Positions 1 to 5,205 of a DNA stretch of 5,340 bases are shown one piece after another. The DNA comes from Gudongella sp051744365 (lineage in GTDB: Bacteria > Bacillota > Clostridia > Tissierellales > Tissierellaceae), in assembly GCA_051744365.1 (NCBI GenBank), contig JBNJCX010000082.1, forward strand, positions 1 through 5,340. Direction: 5' to 3'. Within the stretch, counting starts at the first letter, position 1. Each line of letters begins with the position of its first letter. Under the pieces are notes generated by a model. That model was not told the origin of the DNA and did not search any database. It saw only the letters and a program-made list of their open reading frames with translations. A program made the translations under genes and the position numbers.

Positions 1-39
1 ACCTGGCAAAGTCAGTTACTGTTGAATAGGGAATAGATT

Positions 40-99
40 CAAATAACAATAGGAAGCAGTAATCAAGCCGGCTTGATTACTGCTTCCTATTGTTATTTG
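40..99. terminator. Perfect 60-bp palindrome, probable bidirectional terminator
   Basis: Positions 40-69 are the exact reverse complement of 70-99, with no spacer and no mismatch. The core (51-88, centred on GCCGGC at 67-72) is mixed in composition. The outer ten bases on each side are A/T-rich, so a transcript in either direction has an A-rich 5' flank and a U-rich 3' flank (ATTGTTATTT). That is the layout of an intrinsic terminator working both ways. It sits about 85 bp past the stop of the leftward repressor gene, and a rightward gene may end off the left edge. The length and the absence of a spacer exceed a usual terminator, so a mobile palindromic repeat is an alternative. Confidence 0.7.
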
Positions 100-185
100 G
101 TGATTTCTGGGTAGTTAAATAATATCCACATCTATGGATTTCCTATTGGTTAATTATTAATCATTATTATAAAAAATTAACACTT

Positions 186-539
186 TTACTTGCCGACAAT
201 TAGATTCATATATCCAATGATATTCTTTTTGTCGTCGCTGCCCAGTCTGTGGTATATATCCAAAAGCATCTTTTCATCGGTGCTTAGATATGCCGGTGTT
301 TTTTCTCTGATTACATCATCAGAGGGTATGTCTTTGGGAAGACTTCCTGTCAGCATCCAGTCAATTGATACATTCAATACCTGCCTTAGCTGAATCAGGG
401 TATTTGCCGATGGCGAAAACTTGTCATTTTCAAGATCGCTTAGATTGCCTGTGGACAAACCCGTAAGATCTCTTACATTAAGCAATGAAAGCTTCTTCGA
501 TTTTCTAGCAGTTCTTAATCTCTGTCCTATGGTGGACAT
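186..539 (-). CDS. XRE-family helix-turn-helix transcriptional repressor
   Basis: A 117-residue DNA-binding regulator of the Cro/CI (XRE) type. Residues about 5-60 form the HTH domain. GQRLRTARKSKKLS is helix 1, residues 19-27 are helix 2, and STGNLSDLENDK (29-40) is the recognition helix. It continues with the typical PSANTLIQLRQVLNVSIDWMLTG ending of HTH_3 proteins. The C-terminal part (about 86-116, LSTDEKMLLDIYHRL...) is predicted helical and is probably for dimerisation; there is no peptidase or sensor domain. The start is supported by GGAGGTG (545-551 on the other strand), 5 bases upstream. It diverges from a second small HTH gene, as in phage or mobile-element repressor/Cro pairs. Its targets are unknown; autoregulation through the inverted repeat at 553-568 is an inference. 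Confidence 0.9.
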   Translation of the reverse strand: MSTIGQRLRTARKSKKLSLLNVRDLTGLSTGNLSDLENDKFSPSANTLIQLRQVLNVSIDWMLTGSLPKDIPSDDVIREKTPAYLSTDEKMLLDIYHRLGSDDKKNIIGYMNLIVGK

Positions 540-552
540 TTAAACACCTCCG

Positions 553-568
553 TCTGAAACTCTTCAGA
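553..568. promoter_or_regulatory. Inverted repeat, candidate operator of the XRE repressor
   Basis: TCTGAA-ACTC-TTCAGA: two perfect 6-bp arms around a 4-bp spacer, directly upstream of the repressor's ribosome binding site (545-551). The size and symmetry suit a dimeric XRE regulator, and the position near the expected transcription start suits negative autoregulation. In the leftward transcript it could instead form a small hairpin next to the Shine-Dalgarno. Only the symmetry is seen directly; binding is inferred. Confidence 0.45.
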
Positions 569-572
569 ATAA

Positions 573-601
573 TTTATGTACATATCACTTTAACACTTCA
601 A
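573..601 (-). promoter_or_regulatory. Candidate leftward promoter of the repressor gene
   Basis: Read on the minus strand, TTGAAG (596-601) is followed after 17 bases by CATAAA (573-578), each matching four of six consensus bases. Transcription would start near 566, inside the inverted repeat at 553-568. The same stretch carries near-tandem 8-bp units (GTGTTGAA, GTGTTAAA, GTGATATG on the minus strand) and a 10-bp palindrome TATGTACATA (575-584), which could also be regulator contacts. The match is weak; TTAAAG with TATTCT is an alternative pair. Confidence 0.3.
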
Positions 602-647
602 CACACCTATTCTACCATATATAGCAACCCAATTGCCATAATAAAAT

Positions 648-654
648 TAAGGGA
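648..654 (+). promoter_or_regulatory. Ribosome binding site placed for an ATA codon at 664
   Basis: AAGGGAG lies immediately before GTG 655, too close to serve it. The spacing to the in-frame ATA at 664-666 is 9 bases, normal for a start codon. This suggests the ancestral start was ATG at 664 and mutated to ATA. Confidence 0.45.
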
Positions 655-854
655 GTGCTCTCCATAAGGAAAAGAACGCTTACACCATTTGGTTATAAAG
701 TTAAAAAAAGACTTGTCGAGATAAACCTTACCCAAAAAAAGCTGGCTGAAAGAATCGGGACATCAGAGGTGTACCTGAGCATGATTCTCTATGATGAAAG
801 ATCAGGGAAAAATATATCTCAAACATCAAGGAATTACTCCAGATAAGGGACTAA
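655..854 (+). pseudogene. Small XRE/Cro-like HTH gene, frameshifted and probably without a normal start
   Basis: The open frame from GTG 655 runs to a stop at 844-846 and encodes a short HTH protein: TLTPFGYKVKKRLVEINLTQKKLAERIGTSEVYLSMILYDERSG. It resembles the roughly 65-residue phage-type regulators in which ERSGKKY...IKELL is a common ending. The visible C-terminus (KNISQTSRNYSR) does not fit. Adding one A to the five-A run at 808-812 gives KKYISNIKELLQIRD and a stop at 852-854, so one base appears to have been lost. The start is also odd. GTG 655 abuts the ribosome binding site, and the codon at the right spacing is ATA (664-666), where ATG would give MRKRTLTPFG. A sequencing error in the A-run is the main alternative to true decay. 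Confidence 0.7.
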
Positions 855-905
855 ATGCCTTTTGATAGACTTGGAAACGAGTAAATGACATAATCCCATA
901 ACGTA

Positions 906-935
906 TTGATAAATAGAAATTTAACAATATATATT
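906..935 (+). promoter_or_regulatory. Candidate distal promoter of the lipoprotein gene
   Basis: TTGATA (906-911), an 18-base spacer and TATATT (930-935) make a reasonable sigma-A-type promoter. Initiation would fall near 942, so this transcript would begin just before the CACCCTCC arm at 944-954 that can pair with the lipoprotein ribosome binding site. Its -10 element overlaps the -35 of the stronger proximal promoter. Confidence 0.4.
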
Positions 936-962
936 GATTACAATCACCCTCCATGGTATAAT
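934..962 (+). promoter_or_regulatory. Proximal promoter of the lipoprotein gene, extended -10
   Basis: TTGATT (934-939), a 17-base spacer and a consensus TATAAT (957-962) preceded by TGG (954-956), an extended -10. The predicted start is near 969, leaving a leader of about 37 bases before the ATG at 1006. This is the best promoter match in the window. Confidence 0.8.
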
Positions 963-1002
963 TAATATGTTGTTTAAACCTATATTAAATTATGGAGGGT
1001 GA
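944..1002 (+). repeat. Inverted repeat masking the lipoprotein ribosome binding site
   Basis: TCACCCTCCAT (944-954) is the exact reverse complement of ATGGAGGGTGA (992-1002), which contains the Shine-Dalgarno GGAGG (994-998). A second pair nests inside it: TTAATAT (962-968) and ATATTAA (982-988). An RNA including both outer arms can hide the ribosome binding site. An RNA from the proximal promoter (start near 969) lacks the upstream arm and leaves it free. Confidence 0.6.
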
Positions 1003-1005
1003 AAG

Positions 1006-2082
1006 ATGAAAAAATTATTATCATTATTATTAGTATTTATGCTTAGCCTGAGTCTTCTAGCAGGATGTACAAGTCCTGCAGAGGAACCAGCTGAGGAAAC
1101 ACCAGCAGAAACTCCTGCAGAAGAACCAGCAGAGGAGCCAGCAGAAGAACCAGCCGAAGCAGGAGCAATTGCTAAAGTGGGTCTTGGACATGTAATATCA
1201 ATTGCCAAGTCAACTGATGCAGAAGCAGATAAGACAGCACAGGCACAGGCAGATGTAACAATCATGGCTGTAGGATTTGACGCCGAAGGTAAAGTTGTAA
1301 GTGCAGAGCTTGATGTTGCACAGACAAGAGTAGCTTTTGACGAAAACATGGCAGTATCAACTGAGAAGGAAGGCGAATTCAAGACTAAAAAAGAGCTTGG
1401 AGAAGACTATGGAATGATCAAGGCTTCAGCTATAGGAAAAGAATGGTTTGAGCAGGCAGAAGCTTTGGAAGCATGGATGGTAGGAAAAACTGTAGATGAA
1501 ATAACAGGAATGGCTCTTGAGGATGGAGTACCAGCTGAAGAGGATCTTGTATCATCAGTTACAGTTGGAGTAGACTCTTATCTTGCAGCTCTTGAGCAGG
1601 CATGGGACGAAGCAATTGATACAGAAGGCGGAGAAACTGTAGGCCTTGGAGTTACTACATCAATCGCCAAGTCAAAAGATGCTGCTGCAGATGCAGGAGC
1701 AATGGCTCAGGTTGATACTATAATGGCTGCTTCAGCATTTGATGCTGAAGGTAAAGTAACAGGTGCTGTAATAGATACAGCTGAGGTAAAAATTCAGTAT
1801 GACCTTGAAGGAAAAGTAGAAACTGACAAAGAAGCTGAGCTTAAGACTAAGAATGAGCTTGGAGAAGACTATGGACTGCTTAAGGCTTCAGGAATTGAAA
1901 AAGAATGGTATGAGCAGGCAGCAGCACTTGCTGACTGGATGGTAGGCAAGACTGTAGACGAGATTTCAGGAATGGCTCTTGAAGATGGAAGCCCTGCTGA
2001 AGAAGATCTTGTATCATCAGTTACAGTTGGTGTAGAGGATTACATTTATGTAGTTGAAGAGGCTTATGAAATAGCAAAATAA
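1006..2082 (+). CDS. Lipoprotein with two FMN-binding-like repeats, possible ApbE substrate
   Basis: A 358-residue exported lipoprotein. The signal peptide ends in lipobox LLAGC (Cys21), followed by a proline/glutamate spacer of about seven PAEE-like units (24-52). Two copies of one unit follow, about 59-203 and 213-357, aligned with a constant offset of 154 residues. Shared segments include SIAKS, FDAEGKV, LGEDYG, KEW.EQA, WMVGKTVDEI, GMALEDG and EEDLVSSVTVGV. The layout (a strand-rich DAEGKV part, then DLVSSVT followed by a helix) resembles FMN_bind domains, whose SGAT segment receives FMN on threonine from ApbE. Here it reads SSVT with Thr186 and Thr340 kept, so covalent FMN is possible but not shown. 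The start follows GGAGGGTG at 994-1001. It has its own promoter and terminator, and apbE lies just downstream. It resembles Listeria PplA in layout; other ligand binding is possible. Confidence 0.85.
   Translation: MKKLLSLLLVFMLSLSLLAGCTSPAEEPAEETPAETPAEEPAEEPAEEPAEAGAIAKVGLGHVISIAKSTDAEADKTAQAQADVTIMAVGFDAEGKVVSAELDVAQTRVAFDENMAVSTEKEGEFKTKKELGEDYGMIKASAIGKEWFEQAEALEAWMVGKTVDEITGMALEDGVPAEEDLVSSVTVGVDSYLAALEQAWDEAIDTEGGETVGLGVTTSIAKSKDAAADAGAMAQVDTIMAASAFDAEGKVTGAVIDTAEVKIQYDLEGKVETDKEAELKTKNELGEDYGLLKASGIEKEWYEQAAALADWMVGKTVDEISGMALEDGSPAEEDLVSSVTVGVEDYIYVVEEAYEIAK
1075..1161 (+). repeat. 12-bp tandem repeat encoding the PAEE spacer
   Basis: Seven imperfect units of about four codons (CCA GCA GAA GAA and variants) encode PAEE/TPAE repeats between the lipid-anchored cysteine and the first domain. 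Such acidic, proline-rich segments are usually extended wall-spanning tethers. The repeat is prone to unit-number change. Confidence 0.8.
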
Positions 2083-2090
2083 GCTTATTG

Positions 2091-2119
2091 AAGGCTCCCC
2101 GTACGGGGAGCTTTTATTT
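2091..2119 (+). terminator. Intrinsic terminator of the lipoprotein gene
   Basis: A GC-rich stem GCTCCCC (2094-2100... reading from 2094 as GCTCCCC) pairs with GGGGAGC (2105-2111) around a GTAC loop. It is extended by a G-U and two A-U pairs and followed by TTTTATTT (2112-2119). It begins 8 bases after the stop codon and separates the lipoprotein transcript from apbE. Confidence 0.93.
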
Positions 2120-2146
2120 GATTAAGCTGAGTGTTTTTGGTATGAT
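2118..2146 (+). promoter_or_regulatory. Promoter of the apbE operon, extended -10
   Basis: TTGATT (2118-2123), 17 bases and TATGAT (2141-2146) preceded by TGG (2138-2140). The -35 hexamer, the spacing and the TGG match the lipoprotein promoter at 934-962. The -35 overlaps the U-tract of the preceding terminator. Transcription would start near 2153, next to the ribosome binding site GGGGTGAT (2152-2159), so the leader would be only about 12 bases. Confidence 0.6.
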
Positions 2147-2164
2147 AATTTGGGGTGATTTTTA

Positions 2165-3244
2165 ATGAAAAAAATTAGTTTGATAATAATGATTGCGCTA
2201 CTGATAAATCTGATTTCAGGATGCTCCGGTGGAGTCGCATACAATAGATACAGCGATACTTTCTTTGATTCATTCGATACAGTTACACAGGTTATCGGAT
2301 ATACAAAGACCCAGGAGGAATTCGATGATTACATGTCTCAGATCCACGACAGAATGCTTGAACTCCACAAAATGTATGACAAGTACAACACATACGAAGG
2401 TATTAACAATATCAAGACAATAAATCACAATGCCGGCAAGGAACCAGTAGAAGTCAGCAGGGAGATAATTGACCTGATAACCTTCGCAAAGGAGATGTAT
2501 TATAATACTCATCAGAAGACAAATATTGCATTTGGCTCAGTGCTTTCAATATGGTCAGAGTATAGGGATGATGCTGAATTTGATCCCTCAAATGCAAAGA
2601 TTCCTCCAATTGAGGAGCTTCAGGAGGCCAATAAACATACAGACCTGGACAAGGTTATCGTAGATGAGGAAAATATGACCGTTTATCTCGAGGACCCTGA
2701 GATGAGTCTTGATGTTGGAGCTGTTGCAAAGGGCTTTGCCACAGAGATGGTAGTAGATGAGATGGTTGAGAAGGGCTTTGACTCATGGATAATAAGCGCA
2801 GGTGGAAATATCAGGTCAGTGGGGGAGCCCAAGGACCCTGCAAAGGATAAGTGGGGTATAGGTATACAGAATCCTGACAAGTCGATTTTCGGAGATGGAT
2901 CAAATATTCTGGATACTGTATTTATGAATGATATATCAGTTGTAAGTTCCGGCGACTACCAGAGGTACTATGTGGTCGATGATCAGAGGATACACCATAT
3001 AATTGATCCTGAAACACTAATGCCTGCATCACACTACAGGGCAGTAAATGTAGTTATTGAAGATTCGGGACTGGCAGACTATTATTCCACTGAGGTATTT
3101 CTGCTGCCCTATGAGGAAAGCAGAGGACTGGTCCAATCAGTGGATGGCCTGGAAGCCATATGGGTATTTGCAGACGGCAGGATTGAAATGACAGAGGGCT
3201 TTAAATTGATATCCAGGTCCGGTGGTTCAGTTTCTGAAGATTAG
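2165..3244 (+). CDS. apbE: FAD:protein FMN transferase, lipoprotein (ApbE family)
   Basis: Transfers FMN from FAD to a threonine of target proteins outside the membrane, using Mg2+. The 359-residue protein has a lipoprotein signal with lipobox ISGC (Cys20), so it should be anchored on the outer face of the membrane. ApbE hallmarks appear in order: LDVGAVAKGFA (182-192), ISAGGN (210-215), VSSGDYQRY (260-268), HHIIDPETLMPA (277-288) and ADYYSTE (304-310). In the last one the Asp and Thr of the usual DALSTA metal-binding motif are kept. Length is normal for the family. Gene order suggests its substrate is the lipoprotein encoded just upstream, as with FmnB and PplA in Listeria. It starts a probable operon with ndk, the racemase and the sortase. 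The family call is secure; the partner is inferred. Confidence 0.95.
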   Translation: MKKISLIIMIALLINLISGCSGGVAYNRYSDTFFDSFDTVTQVIGYTKTQEEFDDYMSQIHDRMLELHKMYDKYNTYEGINNIKTINHNAGKEPVEVSREIIDLITFAKEMYYNTHQKTNIAFGSVLSIWSEYRDDAEFDPSNAKIPPIEELQEANKHTDLDKVIVDEENMTVYLEDPEMSLDVGAVAKGFATEMVVDEMVEKGFDSWIISAGGNIRSVGEPKDPAKDKWGIGIQNPDKSIFGDGSNILDTVFMNDISVVSSGDYQRYYVVDDQRIHHIIDPETLMPASHYRAVNVVIEDSGLADYYSTEVFLLPYEESRGLVQSVDGLEAIWVFADGRIEMTEGFKLISRSGGSVSED

Positions 3245-3265
3245 GGTAGAATGGAACTAAATGTC

Positions 3266-3271
3266 AGGAGG
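3266..3271 (+). promoter_or_regulatory. Ribosome binding site that fixes the ndk start at 3279
   Basis: AGGAGG, 7 bases before ATG 3279. It lies inside a longer reading frame that opens at ATG 3261, whose extra residues (MSGGID) are just the translated ribosome binding site. Confidence 0.9.
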
Positions 3272-3278
3272 AATAGAT

Positions 3279-3683
3279 ATGGAAAAGACCTTTGTTATGA
3301 TTAAGCCTGATGGAGTAAGGAGAAAGCTGGTAGGAGAGGTGTTGAAGAGAATAGAGATGAAGGGTTTGTCAATCGAAAAGATCCAAATGATTATTCCAGG
3401 AAAAAGCAAGGTAGAGGAGCATTATCTGGAGCATAAAGAAAAGGCTTTTTATAGGAAGCTGGTGGATTTTGTGTCCAGTGGAAAAGCAGTGCTTATCCAG
3501 GTTGAGGGAGATAATGCAATAAGAATTATGAGAAGCCTGATAGGAGATACAGATCCCGTATGTGCAGCCCCGGGAACCATAAGGGGAGATTTTGCATATT
3601 CCAAGACGGAAAACATAGTTCATGCATCTGATTCTAAAGATGCTGCCACAAGAGAACTGAAGCTTTGGTTTGAGGTTGAATAG
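3279..3683 (+). CDS. ndk: Nucleoside diphosphate kinase
   Basis: Passes the terminal phosphate of ATP to other nucleoside diphosphates through a phosphohistidine, balancing cytoplasmic NTP and dNTP pools. From ATG 3279 it has 134 residues, the short bacterial length. It begins with MEKTFVMIKPDGV, which includes the conserved lysine (Lys9). The nucleotide-site residues are in place: Tyr49 in EEHYLEH, Arg85 and Thr91 in MRSLIGDTDP, Arg102 in APGTIRGDFA and Asn112. The catalytic histidine is His115 in ENIVHASDS. The usual SGP turn reads SGK, and position 3 before the catalytic loop is ordinary. The gene starts 34 bp after apbE and ends 1 bp before the racemase ATG, so it is very likely cotranscribed and translationally coupled with the next gene. 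Confidence 0.97.
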   Translation: MEKTFVMIKPDGVRRKLVGEVLKRIEMKGLSIEKIQMIIPGKSKVEEHYLEHKEKAFYRKLVDFVSSGKAVLIQVEGDNAIRIMRSLIGDTDPVCAAPGTIRGDFAYSKTENIVHASDSKDAATRELKLWFEVE

Positions 3684-3684
3684 C

Positions 3685-4389
3685 ATGAAAAAGACCATAG
3701 GAATCATTGGAGGGATGGGGCCACTGGCAACAGTCAAGCTTTTTGAAAAGATTGTACTTTATACAGCTGCTGATTCTGATCAGGACCATCCACATACAAT
3801 AATCGACAGCAATACAAATATTCCAGACAGGACAAGGTATATACTTCACGGAGGTGAAAGTCCTTTATTGGAGCTTAAAAAATCTGCCAGGCGACTAAAG
3901 GAAGCTGGAGCTGATTTTTTGACCATGCCCTGCAACACAGCACATTACTTCTATGATGATATAGAGAGAGAAATCCAGATTCCCTTTGTTAATATGATTC
4001 AGGAGACCGTAAAGGTAATAAGAACCCAATACGAAGATAACAAGGTAGGAATATTGGCAACAGATGGGACATTAAGCTCCGGTGTCTATAGAAGTGAGCT
4101 GGAAAAATGGGGGATGGAATGTATTACTCCTTCAGATGATGGTCAAAGAGCTATCATGGACCTTATATATAATATAAAAAAGGGACGGTATTATAACGAC
4201 CTGAGTGGTTTTAACAGTGTTATCAACAACATGCATTCCAGAGGTGTAAATATAGTTATCCTTGGCTGCACAGAGCTATCCGTGGCAGCTGATATGTATG
4301 AGTTTCCGAGAGATATGAACTACATAGATGCACTTGTTGTTTTGGCAAAAGCTGCTATTATCAAATCTGGCTGTGATATAAGCTGCTAA
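3685..4389 (+). CDS. Aspartate/glutamate racemase family protein
   Basis: A PLP-independent amino-acid racemase of the Asp/Glu superfamily, 234 residues from ATG 3685. It opens with KTIGIIGGMGPLAT, typical of aspartate racemases. Both catalytic cysteines are present: Cys83 in MPCNTAHYF and Cys195 in LGCTELS. The two-base racemase mechanism should therefore be intact. Spacing and motifs fit aspartate racemase or broad-specificity RacX/YgeA-type enzymes better than glutamate racemase MurI. The exact substrate cannot be read from sequence. The start is chosen over TTG 3670 because GAGG (3672-3675) sits 9 bases before the ATG. It is 1 bp behind ndk and 30 bp ahead of the sortase gene. A role in D-amino acids for the cell wall fits these neighbours but is inferred. 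Confidence 0.93.
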   Translation: MKKTIGIIGGMGPLATVKLFEKIVLYTAADSDQDHPHTIIDSNTNIPDRTRYILHGGESPLLELKKSARRLKEAGADFLTMPCNTAHYFYDDIEREIQIPFVNMIQETVKVIRTQYEDNKVGILATDGTLSSGVYRSELEKWGMECITPSDDGQRAIMDLIYNIKKGRYYNDLSGFNSVINNMHSRGVNIVILGCTELSVAADMYEFPRDMNYIDALVVLAKAAIIKSGCDISC

Positions 4390-4407
4390 TCTGGGTATCT
4401 ATTCGAA

Positions 4408-4415
4408 GAGGTGAT
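4408..4415 (+). promoter_or_regulatory. Ribosome binding site that fixes the sortase start at 4420
   Basis: GAGGTGAT ending 4 bases before ATG 4420 (8 bases from GAGG). The in-frame GTG at 4411 is part of this site, so the earlier possible start should not be used. Confidence 0.85.
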
Positions 4416-4419
4416 AGGG

Positions 4420-5088
4420 ATGAAGAAGTGGATATCCACATTATTGATAGTCATCGGTGCAGGCCTTATAGCCTACCAATTTCTACCAAACTTTCTTATT
4501 AAAAGACAAGTGGAAAAAAGCGCTACTGTAGTGGAAGAAATTACAGAGGAGCAAATAGCTATAAATAATGAAAGAGTAGCCGAATATGATTATACTGCAA
4601 TAGAGGATGTATCAACAAGATCAGCGGTTTCTGGAGTATCCCAATTTAAGGATGAAAATGTCATAGGGCTTCTTATGATTGATGATCTGGGGATTAATTT
4701 ACCTATATTGAAGGGTGTCACCGATGCGAACCTAATGGCAGGAGCGGCAACAATGGTACCGGATTTGGTTATGGGAGAAGGGAATTACTCATTGGCTTCC
4801 CACTATATGAAGGACCCCAGTTTGTTATTCGGGAACCTATTAAATGCCGAGGTAGGTATGCGGGTAAGAATAACAGACAAGATCAACGTATATGAGTATG
4901 AAATATATGACACGGTACTTGTTCCGGAATCAGCTTTGTATATGCTTGAACACCAACAGGCCGATGAGAGAGGTAAGCCTATAGTTTCTCTGATGACCTG
5001 TTACTATACTTCAAAAAACGGTCAAAGATTCTTTGCTCTGGGAGAGCTGGTTGAAACATATCCATATAGACAGAAGCTCGTGGATTAA
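4420..5088 (+). CDS. srtA: Sortase, class A type
   Basis: A membrane-anchored cysteine transpeptidase that cuts LPXTG-like sorting signals and joins the protein to the cell wall. In 222 residues it has an N-terminal signal-anchor (about 4-22: WISTLLIVIGAGLIAYQFL), a linker (30-75) and the sortase barrel. GAATMVPDLVMGEGNYSLASHYM carries catalytic His128, LMTCYY carries Cys194 and GQRFFALGELV carries Arg203. The MGEGNY-LASH block and the N-terminal anchor point to class A rather than B or D. The region around the cysteine (TCYYTSKNGQRFF) is compact. No LPXTG protein is encoded in this window, so its substrate lies elsewhere. It is last in the probable apbE-ndk-racemase-sortase operon, and no clear terminator follows it. 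Confidence 0.93.
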   Translation: MKKWISTLLIVIGAGLIAYQFLPNFLIKRQVEKSATVVEEITEEQIAINNERVAEYDYTAIEDVSTRSAVSGVSQFKDENVIGLLMIDDLGINLPILKGVTDANLMAGAATMVPDLVMGEGNYSLASHYMKDPSLLFGNLLNAEVGMRVRITDKINVYEYEIYDTVLVPESALYMLEHQQADERGKPIVSLMTCYYTSKNGQRFFALGELVETYPYRQKLVD

Positions 5089-5129
5089 GGAATATCAGAT
5101 CTGACATATTGATAATGTTCAAAATGAAG

Positions 5130-5158
5130 TTGTAAAGGCCCTGTAAAAGTGATAAAAT
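5130..5158 (+). promoter_or_regulatory. Promoter of tatA, extended -10
   Basis: TTGTAA (5130-5135), 17 bases and TAAAAT (5153-5158) preceded by TGA (5150-5152), an extended -10. Initiation near 5165 would give a leader of about 40 bases. It lies in the 117-bp gap after the sortase gene, which suggests tatA starts a new transcription unit. Confidence 0.55.
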
Positions 5159-5205
5159 CAAAGCATGGGTTTGACAAAAATATATCGTAAACGGGAGGTA
5201 AAAAT

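Noticed and set aside
3..29. Possible C-terminus of a rightward gene (reading LAKSVTVE then TAG)
   Set aside because: Only eight codons are visible and the other two frames also close within 40 bases, so no frame can be preferred.
808..812. Programmed -1 frameshifting in the short HTH gene
   Set aside because: The run has only five A's and the G before it breaks the X-XXY-YYZ pattern; a simple base loss is more likely.
1042..1068. Lipoprotein signal peptide end (LSLSLLAG) as a peptide pheromone like those of enterococci
   Set aside because: The likeness is what any lipobox signal peptide gives; nothing else here indicates pheromone signalling.
990..1382. Leftward open frame rich in SAGSSAG
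   Set aside because: It is the antisense of the PAEE repeat and first domain of the lipoprotein, with no ribosome binding site of its own.
3261..3278. Earlier ATG start for ndk
   Set aside because: The AGGAGG site lies downstream of it, and the family begins at the MEKTFVMIKPDGV methionine.
5091..5110. TCAGATCTGA palindrome after the sortase as a terminator
   Set aside because: The 10-bp core (5095-5104) is short, the outer arms are A/T only and no U-tract follows.
5171..5176. TTGACA as a -35 element for tatA
   Set aside because: A -10 at the proper spacing would fall on the ribosome binding site; the 5130-5158 promoter fits better.
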